DNA of 64,000 nucleotides from Xenorhabdus nematophila ATCC 19061 (GTDB lineage Bacteria; Pseudomonadota; Gammaproteobacteria; Enterobacterales; Enterobacteriaceae): NCBI RefSeq assembly GCF_000252955.1, contig NC_014228.1, positions 1,936,005 to 2,000,004 of the forward strand, read 5' to 3'. Shown piece by piece: positions 46,130 to 54,833 of this stretch (position 1 is its first letter; each line of letters starts with the position of its first letter). The notes under the pieces were generated by a model. It saw only the letters and a program-made list of their open reading frames with translations, ran no database searches and was not told where the DNA came from. The position numbers and the translations under genes were made by a program.

Positions 46130-46504
46130 CTAAATATAGTTTTCACGCTCAATGAAAGTGCCTATCACTTTATCGTGCATGTCTTCAGATTTGGAATAAC
46201 CGATTGTTTTTCTATTCCGCCTTTTTATTCGGGTACGATGGGTAAGGTTGGTTCTCTCTATACGTTGGGTAAATATCTTTCCAGTAAGATGGACTTCTTC
46301 AGGAAGACAATCATAAACGGCATAATCATCCGTGCAGTAAAACCGGATATTAAAGGGTGACAAGAGTGCCAGTAGTTTTTCCAATGTTTTTCTGCTGCGC
46401 TCCCCAAAAGTAGGTGCCACTATCCGTTTCATACGCGGCTCCCAGGCATACCAGAGTCCGCGCTGATTTTTCTTACTCCCCACAAACGACCACTGCTCAT
46501 CCAC
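46130..46504 (-). CDS. insB: IS1-type transposase InsB-like protein
   Basis: Same catalytic sequence as the copy at 40624-41013 but with the natural ending IGTFIERENYI, which stops inside the element just before the right inverted repeat. Expected to be expressed as an InsAB' fusion through -1 slippage in insA. This copy has complete ends and is the probable active source. Confidence 0.86.
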   Translation of the reverse strand: MDEQWSFVGSKKNQRGLWYAWEPRMKRIVAPTFGERSRKTLEKLLALLSPFNIRFYCTDDYAVYDCLPEEVHLTGKIFTQRIERTNLTHRTRIKRRNRKTIGYSKSEDMHDKVIGTFIERENYI

Positions 46505-46827
46505 TTCACAGATAAGATGAATGTCATCCCCGTCAAGAGGAAGCGTCGTCCCGTTCCGGGGGTTAAGTTTTTAAGCGTTTTCATCACAGCAGCTGTTGCC
46601 ACCTTCAATACGCGGGCCGTGTCACGGATGCCGCTGTTATTCATCGCCATATCAATAATCTGCTCTTTGACTCCCGGTTTGCAAGCTTGATAGGTGTATG
46701 CCAACTGAAAGACTTTACTGCAGGCATAGCAGCGGCGGTAGCGGGGATAACCTCTATGACCTTTTCCATGTCCTTTGACATCTTCTGATTTGTGACAATA
46801 ACGACAATCAACTTCTACTTTAGCCAC
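46429..46827 (-). CDS. insA: IS1-type transposase InsA-like protein
   Basis: 132 codons in the zero frame, with the same zinc-finger and helix-turn-helix segments as the other copy. It carries one extra arginine codon (RYRRCYAC instead of RYRCYAC) inside the cysteine motif, which may disturb the zinc-binding spacing. The slippage string TTAAAAAC is present on the minus strand near 46570-46580. Confidence 0.84.
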   Translation of the reverse strand: MAKVEVDCRYCHKSEDVKGHGKGHRGYPRYRRCYACSKVFQLAYTYQACKPGVKEQIIDMAMNNSGIRDTARVLKVATAAVMKTLKNLTPGTGRRFLLTGMTFILSVKWMSSGRLWGVRKISADSGMPGSRV

Positions 46828-47004
46828 GTTCCACCACGAAATACCGGAAGATTATCATACCAACTAACTATTTAATACATGACCTAACTCAGTCTTTCCT
46901 TTTGTGATTTTTTCGTTTGGGAACAAAAATTTCTCAAAAATAGGACTGAGTTTCTCTGAAATTCCTGCCATTTTGAAAATCCATTTAGTCTGAACTAATA
47001 CAAT

Positions 47005-47322
47005 TTACTTACGTCCAATGACTTTAACCGTAAATGGAGATTTACCGAACTGTTCAAAATACAAATTTGGGTTATCGTTAAATACTCTATCAATTCCTTG
47101 TCCAGTAGTTCTTACTTCGTATGTGATTTCAGTTTCTTCTCCGCTCCATGAGTGTGGATAACGAAGAGTTACTTTATGTAATCGATCATGATTTCCGGAA
47201 CCAAAAAATATCCTCACTCCCGACCTGTCATTTATTGTTGCTGTTGCACTTGTGCCACTAGCAGCAACCAAGATGACGGTTATGCGATCTCCTACACAAT
47301 TAATGACGTCTCTATAGCTCAT
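47005..47322 (-). CDS. Conserved small protein of unknown function (copy 2)
   Basis: 105 aa, identical to the protein at 39809-40126. In this copy it follows the protein at 47376-47690 by about 53 bases on the same strand, suggesting a two-gene unit, and an IS1-type element sits about 120 bases downstream. Sequence is beta-rich (ITVILVAASGTSATATI, VRIFFGSGNHDR) with no export signal. Family not recognised; a small effector or binding protein is possible but unproven. Confidence 0.72.
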   Translation of the reverse strand: MSYRDVINCVGDRITVILVAASGTSATATINDRSGVRIFFGSGNHDRLHKVTLRYPHSWSGEETEITYEVRTTGQGIDRVFNDNPNLYFEQFGKSPFTVKVIGRK

Positions 47323-47375
47323 ATTATAAAACCTATTAATTATGTTTAGTAAGATGATGAATAGATATAGCTTTG

Positions 47376-47690
47376 CTATGTTACGGTAAGTTCAAAAAAA
47401 TCTGGGTCGTAGAAAATGTGAATGAAGTAGTCGAATCCTTTTTTATTGAAAACCTTATAAAGATACCCCCCAGGTCTAGCTTTTAATTCCTGGCTAAAAA
47501 TGACTGAAGAATTCTTACCCTCGTTTATTTTTATGTTAGCTACTAGCGTAAAAAGTTCATTGCCTTCAATGAACACCCATTCCCACTGTCCAGGTTTTAT
47601 AGTAACGGAACCATATTTAGAACCCGCTGTTCCTTGGGCGAAAAATTCTATATCATAATTTGATGTATTATATATTGTCCTGTCAATCAT
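47376..47690 (-). CDS. Small hypothetical protein, partner of the 105-aa gene
   Basis: 104 aa from ATG 47690 (MIDRTIYNTSNYDIEFFAQG), preceded by GAGG at eight bases; a GTG nine bases upstream lies directly on that site and is less likely. Aromatic-rich and probably all-beta (VTIKPGQWEWVFIEG, GFDYFIHIFYDPDFFELTV), no signal peptide or membrane segment. The overall look (short, beta-rich, binding-protein-like) recalls small lipid- or sugar-binding proteins, but I cannot name a family. Paired with the 105-aa gene downstream. Confidence 0.68.
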   Translation of the reverse strand: MIDRTIYNTSNYDIEFFAQGTAGSKYGSVTIKPGQWEWVFIEGNELFTLVANIKINEGKNSSVIFSQELKARPGGYLYKVFNKKGFDYFIHIFYDPDFFELTVT

Positions 47691-48003
47691 AATATTCACC
47701 TCTATGATCGGTTTGGTGATTTTAATTATAATTAAAATGGTAATTAATTATATTTCATTAAAAAATTCTTTAATTTATTTTATATTAACATTAAAGCATG
47801 AATTGCTCTTTAATAAATATTAATAATTAACTATATTGGTTATTTTTGAATTTAATCTTCACCAAACAATCCTCTAAATAATATATGGACACCGACTGAA
47901 TTCAAGTTGGTGACATATTTTCTGACAAAAGTAGTCGCAAACATATATTCGGCTTCTCAATGAGCCCTGATGAAAATCCGCACTCTCTGCCCTCATTAAT
48001 TCA

Positions 48004-48220
48004 TCATACACTGAGCCTTAAGTATTAAGCCTCTCGAAAATACCCTCCAACCCATTATCTTTATTGGATTTTCTTTGGGGCAACTTCAACGCATTTTTGG
48101 AGAGATATTTCAGGGCCCAATCCAGTGGTGTTCTATTTCCGCCCAGGCATGATGAATAATCGCGCCCAATATCGGCAACAACCAGACATCAACAATCCAG
48201 CACTTCAGCACGGTTGTCTT
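48004..48220. repeat. Direct repeat of IS scar, left copy
   Basis: 217 bp matching 50029-50246 in the same orientation with few differences. The pair brackets the gene at 48825-49718. Confidence 0.88.
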
Positions 48221-48310
48221 TGCGGCTAATCTCCCGGAGTTTTTTGCCCGCCAGACAGGGAAAGTTGTTCGAAGTACCCGAAATCCACGTAACCGGCATC
48301 CGCCAACATT
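48004..48310 (-). pseudogene. Decayed IS4-like transposase fragment
   Basis: On the minus strand the text starts MLADAGYVDFGYFEQLSLSG, close to the central (V)LLADAGY-type region of IS4-group transposases, then breaks frame within the next ten codons. Later pieces resembling NRAEVLDC and LKYLSKNALKLPQ survive in shifting frames. Clearly non-functional. Its downstream 217 bp (48004-48220) recur at 50029-50246. Confidence 0.55.
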
Positions 48311-48824
48311 GTTTAGCGACAATTATCAGATCATAAATAAAGCCTTTTTTCTATCTAAAATAACCGGTTGGCGCTAAAGATCCTGTTTATGAAGCAAGGT
48401 TATATATTGGTAACTTGTTAATAGATTTAATGTTGTTGAGTTTTTTGTAACTGTGTATGCTACTTTGGTTAACAGAGTATTTAATAAAATTTGACTTATA
48501 TTGTGATTGATGTTCAGCTATGAAAATAAAACCCATATAATTCAGAGGTGATTATTTGAAATAGATTCACAATTCATGCTGATTGTTTTAATAAGCTATA
48601 ATAATCAAGAGGAATTATAATTTATTTTTTATTAACTCAATTTGACGTAATTTTTTTGAAAATGGCGTTATGGATTGGTAATTTATTTCATGTGGTTGAA
48701 TTTATCTTCTTGTTTTTCAAATAGACATGAAAATATTTCTTTATTTTAGCATTAAAAATAAATTCTCTCTGATAAATAAAAAATTAATGTGCAATTTTAC
48801 CTTTTATAAGAGGATATTTTAGTT

Positions 48825-49718
48825 ATGAAATTAGAACAAAATGAACATCTAATCTCAACTGACGGTTCATCTAATTCCAATGCGGTGCCAATAACAGTAT
48901 GGGAGCCAAATTTGTATCCCGCTGGCCGGTGGGTTGATGCTACAACGCAACGGGCTAGATTGCTGTTTAAGGACTCAGCCCATGTGACGAGTGCCTGGGA
49001 TGTAGTGACTGTTGGGGGAAGGAAAGCTTTCAAATCGCAAACTTTGACTAAATCTGGCACTAATGGTCAATGTTTTGGGATTGCAGTAGATACGCCTTTT
49101 AATGCCAGACACTGTTATTGTGAGCTTGACTTGTTTTGCAATCCATACCCTGAAATCACAGTGTGTGTGCTATCTAAACAAACTAATGCAGGCGGTACAT
49201 ATATAAATATTGGTTACGGCTATATGGCTATTCACTTGAGTGGGGGATATAAAAATAAGCCTCAATGGCAGCCATCAAACATTCCGTTAGGTTCTTCGAT
49301 TGACACGGCGACGCCTTATGCCATGGTTTGGAACCTTCAAGCGGCTAATTTGATTCAGTCAGTAAATTTTGTTGGTAAACAAACAGATGGTATTTACAAA
49401 GGCCAACCGACGTTGGGTAATACTCACTCTGGCGTTGCGCTGAGTTATGAGTGGCCGAAAAATACTTGGTCACGCTGGCGTATTGGATTGCTCGCTGAGA
49501 ATAACGGTACATTAATCGTCGAGTGGTATAACACTGTGGCAGATAAATGGAAGGTAGAACTTTGCCAATATAATATGGACACGCTGATGACTGGGAATCT
49601 TGCGTCAGGCCAGATAGGGATTATGTTTGGAATGTCTTCTCAAGCGACCACAATAGATCAACAAAATTCGCTTTATAGAACACCGTTTGATCGTGCTATG
49701 TTTTTTCAAGATTTTTAA
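48825..49718 (+). CDS. Hypothetical protein, 297 aa
   Basis: 297 aa, hydrophilic, no N-terminal signal or membrane helix. Rich in Trp, Tyr, Gly and Asn with alternating hydrophobic stretches (CYCELDLFCNPYPEITVCVL, YAMVWNLQAANLIQSVNF, WSRWRIGLLAENNGTLIVEW), which suggests a beta-sandwich such as a carbohydrate-binding or lectin-like fold; this is inference from composition only. GAGGA lies about ten bases before the start, and a hairpin terminator follows 50 bases after the stop, so it is a single-gene unit. It is flanked by direct repeats of an IS scar, consistent with acquisition by transfer. Function unknown. Confidence 0.72.
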   Translation: MKLEQNEHLISTDGSSNSNAVPITVWEPNLYPAGRWVDATTQRARLLFKDSAHVTSAWDVVTVGGRKAFKSQTLTKSGTNGQCFGIAVDTPFNARHCYCELDLFCNPYPEITVCVLSKQTNAGGTYINIGYGYMAIHLSGGYKNKPQWQPSNIPLGSSIDTATPYAMVWNLQAANLIQSVNFVGKQTDGIYKGQPTLGNTHSGVALSYEWPKNTWSRWRIGLLAENNGTLIVEWYNTVADKWKVELCQYNMDTLMTGNLASGQIGIMFGMSSQATTIDQQNSLYRTPFDRAMFFQDF

Positions 49719-49767
49719 GATGGAGTGTTGAATTTGGTTATTATTCATCTTACGTGACATATACAAA

Positions 49768-49785
49768 GGGGCTTTTCTTAGCCCC
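49768..49785 (+). terminator. Hairpin terminator after the 297-aa gene
   Basis: Stem GGGGCT / AGCCCC (49768-49773 with 49780-49785) followed by ATATTT. Located 50 bases beyond the stop codon at 49718. Confidence 0.65.
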
Positions 49786-50681
49786 ATATTTAAACTAGAG
49801 AGAGAATAGCTACACAGGAACTTTTAGTATTAAATAAATCATGAATTGAGATAAATAAAAAATTAATTTTAATTATGATCTTATGTCTGTTGATAAATAT
49901 GATGTGCAAAAAAATCGGTATAACACCACTTTAATTTATTGATAAATCTTGTTTCTACTGTATCGCCATACTTCAATACATTATCCATACCTTCTCCAGA
50001 AAGTGTGTCACTTATTTCTAACAATGAATCATACACTGAACCTTAAGCATTAAGCCTCTCGAAAATACCCTCCAACCCATTATCTTTATTGGATTTTCTT
50101 TGGGGCAACTTCAACGCATTTTTGAAGAGATATTTCAGGGCTCAATCCAGATGGTGTTCTATTTCCGCCCAGGCATGATGAATAATCGCGCCCAATATCG
50201 GCAACAACCAGACATCAACAATCCAGCATTTCAGCACGGTTGTCTTATATAGAAAAATCAATATAATTCGGCTGCTTTACATGTTCCATGAACATCTCAT
50301 CAATTGAACATCTTTCTCGTTTTCTTATCGCTTTTATCGTGCCAGTTGTGTGTGCCGAAACACCGTTGCCCTTTCGCCGAATAACCGCGAGTGCGCGGCA
50401 TAGACTGCGCAAAACTGCTTCATTACAACGGCAAAACCCGGGATGACCAAAATGGGTACATCACTATTATGAAAACTTATTCAGGTGGTTATCTGAATTG
50501 CACTATCCAAAATAACCACTATATTGATCAGTGTGATTTTAAATACATTAATTATGTATTAACAAATAATTATCTATAGCAACTGTATCGTCGGTATTTG
50601 TGCTCAGCATCCTATGTTATTACCCATTAACGCTTAATTTTCCTGTCAGGCCAAATCGAAATGAGTGTAAGGAAGAGTGTC
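49786..50681. other. Intergenic region with IS scar upstream of adiA
   Basis: About 0.9 kb. Contains the second copy of the IS4-like scar (50029-50246). The rest is AT-rich. A 62-codon ORF at 50391-50579 has no ribosome site or recognisable content and is not called. The adiA promoter should lie in the last few hundred bases. Confidence 0.55.
50029..50246. repeat. Direct repeat of IS scar, right copy
   Basis: 218 bp, counterpart of 48004-48220. Identity stops abruptly at CACGGTTGTCTT on this side; the left copy continues further into the transposase remnant. Confidence 0.88.
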
Positions 50682-52955
50682 ATGAAAGTCTTAATAGCAA
50701 AAAACGAAGTAGGTACACGATACCATAGTCACATTATCGAAAATGCGGTGCAAAGGTTGGCAGATAAATTAACTGAGAAAGATGTTGATGTCGTTATTGC
50801 AGATTCTCTGGATGACAGCTATACGATCATTTCAGCCAATGAGCCATTTGATTGTTTGATGGTCAGTTGTGCACTTATGGATGATAATTTATATCTCAGT
50901 GTACAACGGCTATTGAATAAACTATTTGAGCGTCAGGAAAATGTTCCTGTTTTCTTATTAAGCGATAGGGAAAAAACAGTCTTTTTGCTGAATCATGAGT
51001 TACTGGAGCAATTAACTGAATTCGCATGGATATTGGAAGATTCCGCCGATTTTATCGCGGGTCGTGCTATTGCCGCAATGCAGCGTTATCGTCAACAATT
51101 ATTGCCCCCGTTAATGTCTGCGTTAATGAAATACAGCCAGACTTATGAATATTCCTGGGCGGCTCCCGGACATCAGGGGGGAGTCGGGTTTAATAAAACA
51201 CCCGCCGGGCGTTTTTATCATGATTATTATGGGGAGAATCTCTTCCGTACCGATATGGGCATTGAACGTGCTTCATTGGGGTCGCTATTAGACCATTCCG
51301 GTGCATTTGGTGAAAGTGAAAGATATGCTGCCAGAGTATTCGGTGCCGATCACTCTTATTCGGTCGTGGTCGGAACATCCGGTTCCAACCGCACGATAAT
51401 GCAGGCTTGCATGACTGAAGATGATGTTGTCATCATTGACCGCAATTGCCATAAATCCATTGAACAAGGTTTGATTCTGACAGGGGCAAAACCCGTCTAT
51501 ATGCTACCAAGCCGCAATCGCTACGGCATTATTGGCCCTATTTATCCGCATGAAATGCAAACAAAAACACTACAGAAAAAGCTGAAACAAAACCCGTTGA
51601 CTCAGGGAATGGCTAATCAGAAACCGGTTTACAGTGTAGTGACAAACTGCACTTATGATGGCGTCTGTTATAACGCTAAACATGTACAGGAATTACTGGA
51701 TAAAAGTGTTGATCGGATACATTTTGATGAAGCATGGTACGGTTATGCCCGTTTTAACCCGATTTACCATGAACATTACGCAATGCGTGGCGATCCCAAA
51801 AACCATTCAGGACCAACCGTTTTTGCTACGCATTCATCTCACAAGTTGTTGAATGCGTTATCACAAGCCTCTTTCATTCATGTCCGTGATGGCCGTAATC
51901 CCGTCGATTTTTCAAGGTTTAATCAGGCATACATGATGCACGCAACAACCTCTCCGTTGTACGCGATTTGTGCTTCAAACGATATTGCTGTTTCGATGAT
52001 GGAGGGGAATAGCGGTTATTCTTTAACGCGGGAAGTCATTGAAGAGGCGATAGATTTTCGTCAGGCATTAGCTCGTTTGCATCGGGAATTTGGCGAAGAA
52101 GGGGGATGGTTTTTTAAACCGTGGAATCAGGAACACGTGACGGATCCTGCTACAGGTAAGAAGATCGCTTTTGAAGATGCGCCCAGGGATTTACTGGCGG
52201 AAGAGCAAAGTTGCTGGACGATGCGGCCGGGAGACAGCTGGCACGGATTCGAAGATTTGCCGGATAATTGGAGTATGCTCGATCCGATTAAAGTCAGCAT
52301 ATTGGCGCCGGGCATGGGTAAGAATGGCAAATTGCTGAAACAGGGTATACCGGCAGCATTGGTCACGGCCTGGTTGGGTCAACACGGTATTGTACCTACC
52401 CGCACCACAGATTTTCAGATTATGTTCCTGTTCTCAATGGGCGTGACCAAAGGTAAATGGGGAACATTGCTGAATACCTTGCTCTCTTTCAAACATCATT
52501 ATGATTCGAACACCCCTTTAAGTAAGGTTTTGCCGGAATTAGTGCAGCAGTATCCCGACACTTACCGTCATTCAGGCTTAAAAGAGCTGGGCGATAAAAT
52601 GTTCGATTATTTGCGACAGAACAATCCGGGTGAAAAATTAAACCGGGCCTATTCCGGCTTGCCTGAAATGGCGATGACCCCACGCGCGGCTTATCAGGAA
52701 ATTGTGACCAATAATGTGGAGATGGTGGCAATCGACGATCTGTCTCATCGCATTGCAGCAAATTCCATCATTCCATATCCGCCCGGTATTCCGATGCTCA
52801 TGTCAGGGGAAAATTTCGGCGATAAAACCAGCCCGCAGATTGGGTATTTGAATTCCTTGCAAAAATGGGATCGCGAATTTCCCGGCTTTGAACACGAAAC
52901 AGAAGGGACGGAAATTATTAACGGTATTTATCACGTTATGTGTGTAAAGAAGTGA
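50682..52955 (+). CDS. adiA: Biodegradative arginine decarboxylase
   Basis: 757 aa, essentially the length of E. coli AdiA and very similar throughout. PLP-dependent fold type I enzyme converting arginine to agmatine and CO2, consuming a cytoplasmic proton. Seen: N-terminal wing domain (about 1-130), the large-domain signature YEYSWAAPGHQGGVGF, the PLP lysine in THSSHKLLNALSQ, and the C-terminal GFEHETEGTEIINGIYHVMC. The start was moved seven codons in from 50661: ATG 50682 has AAGGAAG at correct spacing and matches the AdiA N-terminus (MKVLI). adiC follows after 17 bases, so the pair forms an arginine-dependent acid-resistance operon. E. coli has the regulator adiY between them; here it is absent. 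Confidence 0.96.
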   Translation: MKVLIAKNEVGTRYHSHIIENAVQRLADKLTEKDVDVVIADSLDDSYTIISANEPFDCLMVSCALMDDNLYLSVQRLLNKLFERQENVPVFLLSDREKTVFLLNHELLEQLTEFAWILEDSADFIAGRAIAAMQRYRQQLLPPLMSALMKYSQTYEYSWAAPGHQGGVGFNKTPAGRFYHDYYGENLFRTDMGIERASLGSLLDHSGAFGESERYAARVFGADHSYSVVVGTSGSNRTIMQACMTEDDVVIIDRNCHKSIEQGLILTGAKPVYMLPSRNRYGIIGPIYPHEMQTKTLQKKLKQNPLTQGMANQKPVYSVVTNCTYDGVCYNAKHVQELLDKSVDRIHFDEAWYGYARFNPIYHEHYAMRGDPKNHSGPTVFATHSSHKLLNALSQASFIHVRDGRNPVDFSRFNQAYMMHATTSPLYAICASNDIAVSMMEGNSGYSLTREVIEEAIDFRQALARLHREFGEEGGWFFKPWNQEHVTDPATGKKIAFEDAPRDLLAEEQSCWTMRPGDSWHGFEDLPDNWSMLDPIKVSILAPGMGKNGKLLKQGIPAALVTAWLGQHGIVPTRTTDFQIMFLFSMGVTKGKWGTLLNTLLSFKHHYDSNTPLSKVLPELVQQYPDTYRHSGLKELGDKMFDYLRQNNPGEKLNRAYSGLPEMAMTPRAAYQEIVTNNVEMVAIDDLSHRIAANSIIPYPPGIPMLMSGENFGDKTSPQIGYLNSLQKWDREFPGFEHETEGTEIINGIYHVMCVKK

Positions 52956-52972
52956 GAACGGGAAGATAAATT

Positions 52973-54301
52973 ATGGTGACAGTTTCAGAAACGAAAAAAG
53001 TCGGATTGATCCCCGTTACACTGATGGTTTCGGGCAACATCATGGGATCGGGGGTTTTTCTGCTGCCGGCCAGTCTGGCTTCAACAGGCGGTATTGCGAT
53101 CCTTGGCTGGCTGGTGACTATCATCGGCGCGGTTGGGTTATCGATCGTCTATGCCAAGATATCTTCACTGGATGATAGCCCGGGGGGATCTTATGCCTAT
53201 GCACGACGGGCTTTTGGCCCCTTTCTGGGTTACCAGACCAACGTCCTGTATTGGCTGGCCTGCTGGATTGGTAATATCGCAATGGTCGTTATCGGGGTGG
53301 GTTATCTGAGCTATTTTTTCCCGGCTCTAAAAGATCCGATTGTATTGACAATCACCTGTATAGCAATTCTGTGGATATTTGTCTTTTTGAACATCATTGG
53401 GCCACATGTTATTACCCGTGTTCAAGCTGTAGCGACCACACTGGCCTTGATCCCGATCGTGGCAACAGCCGTATTGGGGTGGTTCTGGTTTAACGGTACA
53501 ACATACATGGATGCGTGGAACATCAGTGGGCTGAATACCTTTGGTGCAATCCAAAGTATTTTAAATGTCACACTGTGGTCTTTTATCGGTGTTGAAAGTG
53601 CTTCAGTTGCGGCGGGTGTGGTTAAAAATCCTAAGCGCAATGTTCCGATTGCAACCATTGGTGGCGTACTTATCGCAGCGGTTTGTTATGTTTTGTCCAG
53701 CAGCGTAATTATGGGAATGATCCCTAACGCGGCATTGAAAATTTCATCGTCTCCTTTTGGCGATGCAGCCAGATTGGCGCTGGGAGATACCGCGGGTGCG
53801 GTTGTCGCTTTTTGTGCTGCGGCAGGGTGCCTGGGTTCGCTTGGGGGCTGGACACTGTTGGCCGGGCAGACGGCTAAAGCTGCCGCCGATGACGGGCTGT
53901 TTCCTGCGATTTTTGCGAGAGTGAATAAAGCAGGGACACCGGTGGCTGGCTTATTGATTCTTGGCGTTCTGATGACCATTGTCCAATTCAGCAGCATTTC
54001 CCCAGATGCTGCGAAGGAATTTGGATTGGTTTCTTCTGTTTCAGTTATTTTTACCTTGATACCTTATTTGTATACTTGTTCGGCTTTGTTGCTTATCGGG
54101 CAAGGTCATCTTGGGCAGGAGAAGATGCGATATATTGTCATCATTTTCATTGCCTTTATGTATTGTATCTGGGCAGTTCTGGGGACAGGTGCGCAAGAAG
54201 TCGTATGGACACTGGTTGTGATGATGATAATCACCGCTATGTACACTTTTAACTACAATACGAAACACCCTGTCCCTTTTCCGCTGGATAAAAAAGAGTA
54301 A
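52973..54301 (+). CDS. adiC: Arginine/agmatine antiporter
   Basis: 442 aa APC-family exchanger with about 12 membrane helices. It imports arginine and exports agmatine, completing the cycle started by AdiA. Near-identical to E. coli AdiC over long stretches ([60 protein letters not shown]). The GSG loop in TM1 and the Trp in LWSFIGVE, both known substrate-site elements in AdiC, are conserved. It lies 17 bases after adiA and is followed by a terminator, so it is the second and last gene of the operon. Confidence 0.96.
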   Translation: MVTVSETKKVGLIPVTLMVSGNIMGSGVFLLPASLASTGGIAILGWLVTIIGAVGLSIVYAKISSLDDSPGGSYAYARRAFGPFLGYQTNVLYWLACWIGNIAMVVIGVGYLSYFFPALKDPIVLTITCIAILWIFVFLNIIGPHVITRVQAVATTLALIPIVATAVLGWFWFNGTTYMDAWNISGLNTFGAIQSILNVTLWSFIGVESASVAAGVVKNPKRNVPIATIGGVLIAAVCYVLSSSVIMGMIPNAALKISSSPFGDAARLALGDTAGAVVAFCAAAGCLGSLGGWTLLAGQTAKAAADDGLFPAIFARVNKAGTPVAGLLILGVLMTIVQFSSISPDAAKEFGLVSSVSVIFTLIPYLYTCSALLLIGQGHLGQEKMRYIVIIFIAFMYCIWAVLGTGAQEVVWTLVVMMIITAMYTFNYNTKHPVPFPLDKKE

Positions 54302-54340
54302 ATCGGATTTCGGTTCTTATCTATTTTGTTAGTCATATTA

Positions 54341-54368
54341 GGTGCTGGAATGTCAGCACCATTTTTTA
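54341..54368 (+). terminator. Rho-independent terminator of adiAC
   Basis: Stem GGTGCTG / CAGCACC (54341-54347 with 54354-54360), 6-base loop, followed by ATTTTTTATT. Located 40 bases after the adiC stop. Confidence 0.9.
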
Positions 54369-54833
54369 TTCAAGTCCCTTTTACGGGTTGATTTAAGTAA
54401 AATAATGGTCTTTTCGCTGTCGTTTGAGTCAAAAAAGTAACATTTTCCGCCCATTTCCCTACCAAGTTTGGATTGTGAAATAAATCACTTCTTGATGTAA
54501 CAAGCAAACTGCTGTTTGTTCATAAAGTAAACATTTCGATAAAAACAAACAAATGTTGGTTTGATTTTTTATTTTACAAATCTTATTGTTTTTATTGTGA
54601 TTATTATAATGTAAAGATATTACGATTTCAGTTAAAACATATAAAATTCTGACATATTGAAAACTTTTAATATATAAATAGTTATATTTATCACAATTTT
54701 GGCTTGTGAACCTCTTTTCATGTGGCTTACGATCTCTTTCTCACTATGACAATAAACTAAATAAATTAACTTTACTGTTGGATGATGATGAAATAGAAAT
54801 CTTTCATGTTCAAAACATCAGTAAGGACATGGA
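54369..54833. promoter_or_regulatory. Regulatory region of the psu operon with CRP-like site
   Basis: 465 bp, AT-rich. TGTGA-N6-TCACT at 54474-54489 is one base off the CRP consensus. CAAAC-TGCT-GTTTG at 54505-54518 and AACATTT...AAATGTT near 54529-54556 are dyads that could be operators. TATAAT at 54605-54610 is a candidate -10 with a poor -35 (TTATTG, 54583-54588). AAGGA before ATG 54834 sets the psuK start. All assignments are by eye. Confidence 0.45.

Larger units (their letters stand above)
46101..46884 (-). mobile_element. Intact IS1-type insertion sequence
   Basis: 784 bp. Terminal inverted repeats GGTCGTGTATTAAATAGTTA (46101 onward) and its near-complement ending at 46884 differ by one base in 20. 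Flanked by the 8-bp direct repeat TAACTCAG at 46093-46100 and 46885-46892, the size expected for IS1 target duplication. Contains insA and insB with a -1 frameshift signal. Confidence 0.92.
45994..46971 (-). pseudogene. Small ORF interrupted by the intact IS1-type element (copy 2)
   Basis: Upstream part: ATG 46971, MAGISEKLSPIFEKFLF. Joining across the element and one copy of the 8-bp target repeat gives about 61 codons ending at a TGA at 45994-45996, with a hydrophobic stretch TIISFFLITWLSWF. This could have been a small membrane protein next to the 105-aa gene. Whether it was ever expressed is unknown. Confidence 0.4.
46141..47369. repeat. Inverted duplication, copy 2
   Basis: Inverse counterpart of 39762-40987, about 1229 bp, almost identical. 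This copy retains the full IS1-type element and its target duplication and the natural neighbour at 47376-47690, so it looks like the parental arrangement. Confidence 0.92.
47691..48824. other. AT-rich gap with an IS4-like scar
   Basis: More than 1.1 kb without an intact gene. 47691-48003 and 48323-48824 are very AT-rich with no ORF of note. The middle carries the transposase remnant listed separately. The last part should hold the promoter of the gene at 48825. Confidence 0.6.

Noticed and set aside
50391-50579. 62-codon ORF upstream of adiA
   Set aside because: No convincing ribosome site or homology; lies in IS-scarred DNA.
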